The notes under the pieces are model-generated. The model made no database searches, was not told the DNA's origin, and saw only the letters and a list, made by a program, of their open reading frames with translations. A stretch of 55,466 nt of DNA from positions 1-55,466 of the forward strand of contig MNDT01000062.1 in the NCBI GenBank assembly GCA_001915065.1, given 5' to 3'. Position numbers and translations under genes: made by a program. Of the stretch, positions 26,751-35,426 are shown one piece after another (the first letter of the stretch is position 1; the number at the start of each line of letters is the position of its first letter). Source of the DNA: an archaeon 13_2_20CM_2_53_6 (GTDB taxonomy: Archaea; Thermoproteota; Bathyarchaeia; 40CM-2-53-6).

Positions 26751-28577
26751 ATGATACTCTTTCTATCAAGAAACTCCCTATCATATTTTCAGTCATACAA
26801 GGACTACTTCGTCGCAATCTATCTCATATTTCTCGGGTTCCCGGTGGGAGACCTATTGCTCATGGCCTCCTCTTCGTCAGCATTGCAGAGGATCTCAATA
26901 CAAGGAATCGTGACATCCGGGTCTCTCATCGCAATCATTTGGGGCTATGTTGCGACAAAACTGTACGTTTATCCTGAAACGTTCTCTCCAAAGAGGCTTA
27001 TCTCAAGGCCGTTCCGTCCGATTTTTCTCGCCTACGCGCTATATCTACTGCCGATGATTTTTGCTCTCATCGACGGATGGGTAGATCCGCTCGCGATCAC
27101 TTCGACCTCAATTCAGGCTACATATCCTTTCGACAATATCACGCTCCCTTCCTCGACGGTATCTGTCCTACTGGTAGGGATGGGATTGGGTGTAGTTGCC
27201 GTGTTCACATCCTACCCACTGGCCGTCCTCTCACGACGTCGGGCACTAGTAAAGGACCGAGAAGTTAGGCGGGCTCTGAGATTAATTGCGTCATCTTTTG
27301 GTGTGATAAGTCTTGCTTCGGCCCTTGGCTTCGGTCTCCTAGCTTTTGGGCAGAATGTTCTCGGACCCGCAAATTTTCTCTCAGTGATTCTGATCATAGT
27401 TGCGGTTCAAGCCTTCCGAAAACCGACCTTTCTGAAAACCTTCCTTGGCGTTGTCCCCTCGCTTCAGTCTTCGCCGGGGGCTTCCCATTATGATCAGATG
27501 CTACTGATTCATGGTCCTGGAGATGAAAAATTTGGTCCGATCGCCAAATACATCCTGGACGGGGTCAACCAGCGAGAACGAGTAATCTACTTTCATGATG
27601 GTGATGTTTCTGTCGTTTCGGAGGGCCTTTCCCGTCAAGGGGTAGATGTTACTAGACTTATGTTGAAGGGGGCTCTGAGGGTTCCTCCTTTAGGAAGTGC
27701 GTATCCGTCGAGAGGCGTGCTGGACGACACACCTCTCGAGGTTGTCCAAGAACTCGCTGCCGAGGCGAAGACTCTGGGCAACGAGGGGCTAAGAGTAATC
27801 CTAGACTATGATGACTTCATCATACGTCCTCTCCAAAAGTTTGTCAACCATTTAACCGACCCGAGATGGACGAGCCCGGACCATCATCTGCATGTGCTTA
27901 TGGGATTCAACTCGACAACATTTCGGGGAGAAGAAGCGTCTCTAGCCGAACTCGAGAGAAAGATACGGACCCTTGATCTCTCAGAAGCACTTGACACCTT
28001 CTCAAGTACAGTCGGACTGTCCCACGACGAAATTTCAGGAAGGAAGTTGCTCCTAGAGTTTGACCCCCAAGGAGACTATGAGCGCGTCTTCAAGTCTCTG
28101 CTGGCGGAGACTGCTTCCAACTTTGAAAGGACAGTTGTCTTCACTAGGAAAGATAGCTTGATCTATTCACTTGTGGAAAGGCAACCAGCAGCGAAAATCT
28201 TCGTCATGACATCAAGAGTATCATATCCGAAGATGGAGAATGAGAACCTGTTTCTGCTGCCGACATATGACACTTCCTTACTTCTTGATGCGCTGAACAA
28301 GACCATTGAAGCCTATACAGGCTCAGACTTCACTATTATCTTCGACAACATCTCACACCTCGTGTTCACACTAGGGCCTGAGAGAACATACTCGCTCGTT
28401 CGACAGGCCCTCGAACTGATGATCTCAGACAAGATCACTGCGATCTTCTCGATGAACTCCAAAGCCCACGACCAGAAGATCATGTCGACGTTTGAAAACA
28501 TGTTCGACCTAGAACTCGTATGTGAAGCGGGGAGGAGTGTTCCTGCGATCAGAAAGAAGATAACTGTTCCGGGCTAG
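26751..28577 (+). CDS. Membrane protein with N-terminal TM domain, MEDS-like domain and C-terminal DUF835-like domain
   Basis: About six or seven TM; YDQMLLIHGPGDEKFGPIAKYILDGVNQRERVIYFHDG (MEDS-like); LLLEFDPQGDYERVFKSLLAETASNFERTVVFTRKDS...VSYPKMENENLFLLPTYDTSLLLDALNKTIEAY (DUF835-like). Confidence 0.7.
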   Translation: MILFLSRNSLSYFQSYKDYFVAIYLIFLGFPVGDLLLMASSSSALQRISIQGIVTSGSLIAIIWGYVATKLYVYPETFSPKRLISRPFRPIFLAYALYLLPMIFALIDGWVDPLAITSTSIQATYPFDNITLPSSTVSVLLVGMGLGVVAVFTSYPLAVLSRRRALVKDREVRRALRLIASSFGVISLASALGFGLLAFGQNVLGPANFLSVILIIVAVQAFRKPTFLKTFLGVVPSLQSSPGASHYDQMLLIHGPGDEKFGPIAKYILDGVNQRERVIYFHDGDVSVVSEGLSRQGVDVTRLMLKGALRVPPLGSAYPSRGVLDDTPLEVVQELAAEAKTLGNEGLRVILDYDDFIIRPLQKFVNHLTDPRWTSPDHHLHVLMGFNSTTFRGEEASLAELERKIRTLDLSEALDTFSSTVGLSHDEISGRKLLLEFDPQGDYERVFKSLLAETASNFERTVVFTRKDSLIYSLVERQPAAKIFVMTSRVSYPKMENENLFLLPTYDTSLLLDALNKTIEAYTGSDFTIIFDNISHLVFTLGPERTYSLVRQALELMISDKITAIFSMNSKAHDQKIMSTFENMFDLELVCEAGRSVPAIRKKITVPG

Positions 28578-28653
28578 TGTCACATTGAATTGTGTTGCAC
28601 TTCGGTTCTGTATAGAACGTGACGATGTTTCGGGACGGTTCTACTCGCGCACA

Positions 28654-29643
28654 CTATCGGAGTGATCTGCTGCCCTCGAATCTCTCGAGTAGCTCAGCAA
28701 GATAACCGGAGAAGCCTCTGATATTGAGACTCCGAACTTCTTTCTCATACTCAGCAACCCTTCTAATGTAGGTATACGCCTTGTTCTTGAATATCCATTC
28801 CAGCTTACTTAACCTCGGAAGGACGGCCTTATCCCCGAGTTCCTCCTTTCGAATCAAGCCCTTTCTCATCGCGAGAGAGATGATGGGACTAGAGACGTCA
28901 CGCTCTACGAGTTCGCTCGGATAAGTCGTCAACAAGTTTGCTATATGGGCGATCTTTTGCGCGAGGCTAGCAACGGTTCTCATGGGCCCCAGCTCTTTCA
29001 TGTCAAACGCTGGTGAGCACATGAGGTCCATATCCATCGCGAGTTCAACTACACATCCGTACGATGAATAGAAGTTTGTTTCAACTGGATTCTCGATGCC
29101 CTCAGTGTTTGCTAGATAACTATACAGCATGGAAGAGAGAACTTGGCGAAGATCGAAATAGAAAATCCTCTCGAACTCGCCAAATCTAGGATATAGGGAA
29201 ACGGAGGAAATGAGATCCTCCCACACCTTCCGCGCGACCTGAAGATAATCATTTGTTTCAACTGAAGTATCCTCGGCTTGCCATGGGATTTTGGTGAGCT
29301 GTTCAAGCATGGCGAAACTGCGCGTCGTGTAGTTATCTGCCAGATCGTCAGCTAGAATGTCGAAGATAGCAAGTTTGGTCTTGTCTTCACCAAGAACCTT
29401 TCTTCGGTCAAAACTCACGCTGGGCAGGGTTATCCAAGAGTACACATCGTGAATCCAAGCGAAGTACCCGATATTCCTGCGACCTACAGATTTGTATAGG
29501 TCGAGGACCTCCGTCAATTCTAGCCGTTCCCTGGATCGACTGAGGAGTCTGAGTTCCGCTGCAGTCCGTTCTGAACCATCATGCGTAGTTCTAGCTTGTT
29601 CTCCACCTTTTGAATCGTTGAGGATCTGGTGAGTTACTGACAA
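28654..29643 (-). CDS. Class I terpene synthase-like (isoprenoid synthase fold) protein
   Basis: FDILADDLADN (DDxxD) and, about 135 residues later, IANLLTTYPSELVERD (N-x3-T-x3-E, NSE-like). Confidence 0.65.
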   Translation of the reverse strand: MSVTHQILNDSKGGEQARTTHDGSERTAAELRLLSRSRERLELTEVLDLYKSVGRRNIGYFAWIHDVYSWITLPSVSFDRRKVLGEDKTKLAIFDILADDLADNYTTRSFAMLEQLTKIPWQAEDTSVETNDYLQVARKVWEDLISSVSLYPRFGEFERIFYFDLRQVLSSMLYSYLANTEGIENPVETNFYSSYGCVVELAMDMDLMCSPAFDMKELGPMRTVASLAQKIAHIANLLTTYPSELVERDVSSPIISLAMRKGLIRKEELGDKAVLPRLSKLEWIFKNKAYTYIRRVAEYEKEVRSLNIRGFSGYLAELLERFEGSRSLR

Positions 29644-29814
29644 TTAGCATCCTTTGTGTTTGCTTAGTTTCACCTGTGTCCTTACATTATAATGGTGGCC
29701 TACTTTTCTAGGGAAAAAAATTCTACGCGCCTTATATAGGCCGCATATTTGGTGCTAGTTGGCCCCTCAATAGCTATCGGGAATGTACAAGAATCTTTCT
29801 AGGGAACTCAGCCT

Positions 29815-30166
29815 TTAGGCGAAGTGGTCTTTACTCGCCCAAAACTGATAGTTCTTCCTTAGTCCAAGAAACAAGAAGAGGGCCCCTACAGTCTGCATCA
29901 CTCCCCCTACGGCCAACAGGCCCATAGGTGCGAGTGAATCGACGAGGAACATGACCACACCGACTCCAAAGAACAGCACTTAGCGATATGTACGTCCAAG
30001 CTCTAGCGGCTACGTTTCCCTTGAAGAGTTTCAGAGTCTTGAGACCATAGTAGAGCAGCACCATGGTCAACGCCGTGCCGACGGTGTAGACGCTTAGAGA
30101 AGCAAAGTCCAAGGAGTCCCAGCTCATTTCCGCTTGAAACTCGTTATTTACAAGAATTGTTACCAT
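29815..30166 (-). pseudogene. Small membrane protein, frameshifted
   Basis: N-terminal part in the ORF-track frame (...AARAWTYISLSA); membrane-like sequence continues in the +1 frame: VLFFGVGVVMFLVDSLAPMGLLAVGGVMQTVGALFLFLGLRKNYQFWASKDHFA*. Confidence 0.75.
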
Positions 30167-30293
30167 CGAATTTCACACGGCCCGGGAGCGTGAGAAACTT
30201 GGAACCACGGAGTTGGTGCTTGAGGGTCAATTCGTTAAACTGCTGGGACCTCGGATTCTCGAGTGTCTCGGTCCCTGGTTGACGGGTTGTTAA

Positions 30294-31505
30294 TTGGCTT
30301 CAACTCCTGAATTCTCCCTCCTCCTCAACCTCGGACTGGCAATATTCGCGGCTTTCGCCTTCAGCATCCTCTTCTCGAAGATCAAGCAACCCGTTGTTCT
30401 GGGTCAGCTGATCGCTGGAATCATCATCGGACCTTTCGGCCTAGGACTCGTCCAAGACCTAGGCGCGATCAGTCTTCTCGCCTCGCTCGGAATAGTGCTC
30501 CTCCTATTCACCGTCGGGCTGGAACTCGACCCGCTAGAGATACGAAAGATCGGACCAGACAGTTTCATACTGACCACCGTAGAACTGACGATCAGTTTTC
30601 TCTCAGTCTTCGGCGTGGCACTCCTAGCTGGTCTAACCAGCATCGAGGGGGTTTTCGTCGCTGCGGTCGTGGCGACGACGAGCACTGCGATAATGAGCAA
30701 GATACTGCTGGAATCGAAAAGTTTCCACGCTAAAGAGTCCCAGATGGTCATAACAGCCTCAGTCATCGAAGACTTCGCCACCGTCTTCATCCTCCTACTC
30801 CTCCCAGGCCTCGCAGCAGCCAGCAACCAAGTTCCACCCTCCGAACTCGCATTACTGATAGCGAAAGGCATTCTCCTAGTTGCAGTCATCTTCGGCTTCG
30901 GCTGGAGAGTTGCACCACTCATCATTGATCGTATGACTGAGGGGGATCAAGAGTACAAGGAGACAGCGTTCTTGCTTGCTCTTTCCTTCGGATTCGTTTT
31001 CGCTGTACTCTCGTCTTTCTTAGGTTTCTCTCCAGCCGTAGGCGCCTTTCTGATGGGATTGATGATTAGAGGAAAGCAGGCTGAGTTCGTACTAAGCAAG
31101 GTTGGTCCGATAAAGGACCTCTTCATAGTCCTCTTCTTCGTCTCTATGGGAACACTCATCAACATCGGAGCTGTCCTCACCCTTACTCTTCCTATACTCG
31201 CTGTTCTGACAACAGCGATCATTGGTAAGTTCTGGGGCTGCTGGACTGGAGCGAAACTATCCGCCGCGAAACGGCAAGCAACCAGAGTGGGCGTGTCAAT
31301 GCTCCCCCGGGGAGAGTTCTCGTTCATAGTAGCGAGCGAAGGGACGGGTCTTGGTGTGGCGTCGCAGATACTCTTTCCCATCGCCGGGCTGACGACTCTG
31401 ATCAGCTCGATACTATCGTCAATCGGGATGCGACTGATCAAGACGCGTACGATGAAAACTAACGCAATCACCGTCCCAGTAGAGAAGGTCGGGAAATCGG
31501 AGTAA
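30294..31505 (+). CDS. Cation:proton antiporter, CPA2/KefB-like membrane domain
   Basis: KQPVVLGQLIAGIIIGPFGLGLV...LLFTVGLELDP; multi-TM. Confidence 0.93.
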   Translation: MASTPEFSLLLNLGLAIFAAFAFSILFSKIKQPVVLGQLIAGIIIGPFGLGLVQDLGAISLLASLGIVLLLFTVGLELDPLEIRKIGPDSFILTTVELTISFLSVFGVALLAGLTSIEGVFVAAVVATTSTAIMSKILLESKSFHAKESQMVITASVIEDFATVFILLLLPGLAAASNQVPPSELALLIAKGILLVAVIFGFGWRVAPLIIDRMTEGDQEYKETAFLLALSFGFVFAVLSSFLGFSPAVGAFLMGLMIRGKQAEFVLSKVGPIKDLFIVLFFVSMGTLINIGAVLTLTLPILAVLTTAIIGKFWGCWTGAKLSAAKRQATRVGVSMLPRGEFSFIVASEGTGLGVASQILFPIAGLTTLISSILSSIGMRLIKTRTMKTNAITVPVEKVGKSE

Positions 31506-31511
31506 CGCAAG

Positions 31512-32180
31512 ATGGTCGGAGAATCGAGAATACCTCCGGGAGTGAGCCTCCTATTGATAGGGTCGGGGCTCTACTGGATCCTATCTAGTCAGCTAATCTC
31601 ATCCTTCACGGTTCTGACTCCAGGACTTTTTCAAGACAACACACTAGGCGGGTCGTTGATCACTGTCGTCGGAACAATATCCGCCGCTATGGGTCTCTGG
31701 ATTGTCCGAGTAGACCTTGACGAGTTCCGCGGCCTCGTCGCACGGCGTGACGGATGGACCTTCACGATTCCACTCGCACTCGCCTCCAGCGACGCGTTTC
31801 TCACACTAGTCGTCCTCTCGACAAATTCCCAGATAGTCGAGTTGAATCCGTTCGTCTCATCTGCCATCGCGATAGGCTCAATCGCCGTGGTCCCCTTCAT
31901 CCTCTCGTATCTAGCCCTCTCGCAAGGCCTCGGTCTCTTCATGTTGAGAGTCGGCGCGTACCTTTTCGGTCCTTCGAAGTCTTACAAGTATCTCCCGTTC
32001 GTTCTTATCTGTGGAGTGGCCGCGTTCGGTCCAGTTAGCAATCTAGTCTTGTCCCTTGACCCCAGCGCGGGCATGTCTGCATACTTTCTTGGCGCGATTG
32101 GTTGCTGTGCGGTCTCGATATTCTTGTTCACGCACATCGATGCGCGGAGAAGCAGCGTAGGTAAGGCTAAGTTTCAGTAG
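31512..32180 (+). CDS. Hypothetical multi-TM membrane protein
   Basis: Hydrophobic ORF directly following the antiporter gene. Confidence 0.65.
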   Translation: MVGESRIPPGVSLLLIGSGLYWILSSQLISSFTVLTPGLFQDNTLGGSLITVVGTISAAMGLWIVRVDLDEFRGLVARRDGWTFTIPLALASSDAFLTLVVLSTNSQIVELNPFVSSAIAIGSIAVVPFILSYLALSQGLGLFMLRVGAYLFGPSKSYKYLPFVLICGVAAFGPVSNLVLSLDPSAGMSAYFLGAIGCCAVSIFLFTHIDARRSSVGKAKFQ

Positions 32181-32205
32181 CCATTACAAATGAAGAAGTC
32201 TCATC

Positions 32206-32622
32206 ATGGCACGTGGCCTTCGTTTCATGGTTCAAGAGCACCACGCAACTCGGCTCCACTGGGACTTCCGCCTAGAGCTTGATGGTGTCCTGAAGAGCTG
32301 GGCGGTCCCGAAAGGCCCACCCACCGAGACAGGCGTTAAGCGGCTTGCAATCCAAGTAGAGGATCATCCGCTAAGCTATTGGGGATTTCAAGGAACTATT
32401 CCGGAAGGGGGATATGGGGCTGGGAGTGTCAAGGTCTGGGACAAAGGCACTTACGTTCTTGAGTTGAGGGAGCCGCGAAAGTATCACGTGTTGCTCAAGG
32501 GTAAGAAGCTGAAGGGCGACTATCGTCTCATCAATTTCAAAGACCGGAACTGGCTCATGTACAAAGTAGACAGCATCGAAGGACCGGCTAAGGATTCGTC
32601 CGGATTGAAGTCGCGATCGTAG
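32206..32622 (+). CDS. Stand-alone LigD-type 3'-phosphoesterase (PE) domain protein
   Basis: EHHATRLHWDFRLELDGVLKSWAVPKGP...VEDHPLSYWGFQGTIPEGGYGAG; H-x5-H-x-D and H-x3-Y residues conserved. Confidence 0.93.
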   Translation: MARGLRFMVQEHHATRLHWDFRLELDGVLKSWAVPKGPPTETGVKRLAIQVEDHPLSYWGFQGTIPEGGYGAGSVKVWDKGTYVLELREPRKYHVLLKGKKLKGDYRLINFKDRNWLMYKVDSIEGPAKDSSGLKSRS

Positions 32623-33757
32623 TTCTTGGACTCTCCTTGAGTAGCAATTGTGAAGATACCGCTGTAGCGAGAGCGATCGCTAGAGAGAAGACGATGACCG
32701 CTTGCAGTTGAGCCGCATCCGCTATCAAGCCTCCCGCCAAGGGTCCCAGCCCTCCTCCCAAGCTTAGCGCAGACTCTAGGAGCCCTAGCCCCTTGCCTCT
32801 GTCAGCGGCTGATGTGTAATCCGACATGAAGGCGGCGGATGCTGACTGTGCTAACGGATAAATGGGCAGAACCCAGAGTATTGTGACAACGGTTATGTTT
32901 GTGACGAAATAGAGTATTGTGTAGTAAGCTGCGTAGCCCGCAGCGCCGAATAGGAATACGGGCTTTCTGCCGATCCTATCGTTCAAAGGTCCTACGTACC
33001 TGTAGGCGAGTGCCCCGAGGATTGTTGTTGCTGTAGCCGCTAAGCCAGCGACCAGCTTTGATCCGTTTAGGATGTTGACGAGGTAGACTGTGAAGAAGCT
33101 GTTGAACGCTGACGCCGATACTAGGACTGCCACGGATAGAAGACATAGCAGTGCAATCTTCCGTTGTCTCAGCAGTCCCCAGTATCCTCGTGGACGCTCC
33201 AGTGATTTGGTCAAGGTCAGTGCATCGCTAGGTGCGAAGAGAATGACAAGAAAGCCTGAGAAGGCGTAGAGTGCACCGAGAATGAAGAGATAGTTAACCT
33301 GGAAGTATTGGTAGAGGAATCCGCCGAGAAGTGTGACTGACGCATAGCCGAGTGATGCTGAGACCCAGAATCTTCCTATCGCCCGTCCATACTGCGGACT
33401 TGCAACCGTTGCCATTGCCGCGTAGACGGGTATGAAGCTGGACGAGAACAGACCAATCAATGAAACGACGATGACGAATCCTTCCGGATTGCTCAAGAGT
33501 GGAAAGGTGGAGAATCCGACCGCTTGTGCTAGAAAGGAGAGGAGCAGAATGTTGTGGCTTTTCCCTGTCTTGTCCAGGATTCCTCCCCAGAAGGGCGAGA
33601 GTGCTATGGTCTCGACTGCTGGTACGAGTGGGACTAGTGAGATGAGAAAGTATGACGCGTGTAAGGATCGTAGATGGATGGGGAGGAACGCCCAGATTAT
33701 TCCTGTTGGGCCGAAGGCGAGAGCGGTCGAGAGTTGAACCGTGAATCGTTCGTTCAT
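32588..33757 (-). CDS. MFS transporter
   Basis: 12-TM-like; FWGGILDKTGKSH, GPLNDRIGRKPVFLFG. Confidence 0.93.
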   Translation of the reverse strand: MNERFTVQLSTALAFGPTGIIWAFLPIHLRSLHASYFLISLVPLVPAVETIALSPFWGGILDKTGKSHNILLLSFLAQAVGFSTFPLLSNPEGFVIVVSLIGLFSSSFIPVYAAMATVASPQYGRAIGRFWVSASLGYASVTLLGGFLYQYFQVNYLFILGALYAFSGFLVILFAPSDALTLTKSLERPRGYWGLLRQRKIALLCLLSVAVLVSASAFNSFFTVYLVNILNGSKLVAGLAATATTILGALAYRYVGPLNDRIGRKPVFLFGAAGYAAYYTILYFVTNITVVTILWVLPIYPLAQSASAAFMSDYTSAADRGKGLGLLESALSLGGGLGPLAGGLIADAAQLQAVIVFSLAIALATAVSSQLLLKESPRTTIATSIRTNP

Positions 33758-33794
33758 CTGAAGCCTAGACCTGAGAAGAGAAACTCAACTCTCC

Positions 33795-33816
33795 CAAAGA
33801 GCACTTTTGTGTCGCG
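33795..33816 (+). repeat. 22-bp dispersed repeat, copy 1 (CAAAGAGCACTTTTGTGTCGCG)
   Basis: Exact reverse complement of 39533..39554. Confidence 0.85.
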
Positions 33817-33839
33817 AGGAGCAGCGCTTTTGAGATTTT

Positions 33840-33858
33840 CTGGAGGAGGTCCCTCCAG
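33840..33858. repeat. Hairpin CTGGAGG-AGGTC-CCTCCAG
   Basis: 7-bp perfect inverted repeat in an intergenic region. Confidence 0.6.
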
Positions 33859-34084
33859 GTGAAACTGATTCATGCCAATCCCCGAATTCAGGGCACAGAA
33901 TAAGCCGGCCCGGCGTTTTCGAAGTTGCAAGTTATCCGCATGAATCAGCGTGAAAAAGTGTCGATTTCAAATCGCACGCCCCGATTTCTGATCAGGATTC
34001 ATTCCGCGCCTCTCCTGTTCGAAAGGCCGTGATCTGCGTATTCGCCATGAGAGCTTCATTGGGTGTTGCAGGCAGGATTACGCT

Positions 34085-34333
34085 CTATTCTTGCCTGGGA
34101 GCCTGCCCCATCTTCTTTCTAATCTCTTCGCTGAACCGCCGCTTCTCATCATCGTTCTTCGCCATTATCCATTCAAGCTTCAGCCTGAACACTTCTTCCT
34201 CCAGACTCGGCTTCTCCTTCTGGACCGCGCTCGCCGTGCCTGGAGCCAACTGAGATCTGGCGCCTAACCTTGGCAACTCGGATTTAACAGGTTCTGAACC
34301 CGCGTCCAGCTCAGAAGCCAAGAACCGCACCAA
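34085..34333 (-). CDS. Small charged helical protein overlapping the 3' end of the ubiA-like gene
   Basis: SLEEEVFRLKLEWIMAKNDDEKRRFSEEIRKKMG. Confidence 0.5.
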   Translation of the reverse strand: MVRFLASELDAGSEPVKSELPRLGARSQLAPGTASAVQKEKPSLEEEVFRLKLEWIMAKNDDEKRRFSEEIRKKMGQAPRQE

Positions 34334-35258
34334 CGGTGAATCCGAGGATGGCGAGAATTCCGAACGCGAGGTGGAGGAATATAGTGTTGGCGTTGGCCGG
34401 AATTATCGCGTGGGGGTCCTTGTAGTTGGCTCGAAGAACTTTGACAGCTTTCATCGCGAACGGAAGGCTCAGCAATGCGACTAGCGAGGCTAGACTCGTT
34501 ATCGGGACAAGTGAGAAGACTGCTAGCAGGGCATAGACTATGAGCAGGAAGTATGCCGCGACGACCATTCCAATGTAGACGCCGATGGATCGCGAGTAGC
34601 CAAGCCTCAACACGAGAGTCCTCTTCCCAACAGCGCCATCAGCATCCATGTCAGGAAACTCGTTGATCCATAGAATAGCCGCGACCAGAAGTCCAACCGG
34701 GATCGATGCGAGCAGCGGCTCCCAAGCAAAACTTCCGGCCTGGACATAGTATGCGCCCAGCGTCATGATAGGACCGAAGTTGACCCCTACAATGACCTCT
34801 CCTATTCCCCGATAGGCGAAACGGAAGGGCGGTCCCACGTAGAAGTATGAAGAGATGACTCCGATGACGCCGAGTGCGAACAGGTAGGGTAGAGAAAAGG
34901 CGAAGACCAGGTAGAGTCCGATTAGACAACCCAGAAACAGGCACATGCTTGAAACCAGAAGATGGGTCGAGGGCTTGACGAGACCTGCCGTCAGGACTCG
35001 CCCTCCACCCGCGAACGGGTTTTGATGCTTGACCTGGAAATCGTTTCCGCTCTTGAAGTCGAAATAGTCATTGAACATGTTGGTGGCGATGTGGATCAAA
35101 CTCCCCCCCACCAGGGTCAGGAGAAACGTGGCTAGGTTGAATACGTGGGCCAGTTGGAGCGCGAGGACCCCCCCGAGGACGACCGGGACGAACGATGCTT
35201 GCAAGAACGGAACGCGCATGGTTTTCAGCCAGAGCAGCAAGAACGGGGGTCTTGCCAC
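34311..35258 (-). CDS. UbiA-family prenyltransferase (MenA-like)
   Basis: NMFNDYFDFKSGND prenyltransferase motif, multi-TM; GTG 35258 favoured over the ORF start 35405. Confidence 0.9.
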   Translation of the reverse strand: MARPPFLLLWLKTMRVPFLQASFVPVVLGGVLALQLAHVFNLATFLLTLVGGSLIHIATNMFNDYFDFKSGNDFQVKHQNPFAGGGRVLTAGLVKPSTHLLVSSMCLFLGCLIGLYLVFAFSLPYLFALGVIGVISSYFYVGPPFRFAYRGIGEVIVGVNFGPIMTLGAYYVQAGSFAWEPLLASIPVGLLVAAILWINEFPDMDADGAVGKRTLVLRLGYSRSIGVYIGMVVAAYFLLIVYALLAVFSLVPITSLASLVALLSLPFAMKAVKVLRANYKDPHAIIPANANTIFLHLAFGILAILGFTVGAVLGF

Positions 35259-35426
35259 GTCTGAAACCGGGCTAGCTGTCAACGAACATTGGTCTCCTGC
35301 TGACTCTGGCGGGAATCGGGCCGGAGATGATATAAACACTTGATCACTTATAGTTCGGACTACGGGACGAAAGGCTAAAGTCGACTGGGAGAGCCGAGTC
35401 GGCACGCTGTTTGAAGGGAGTATAGT

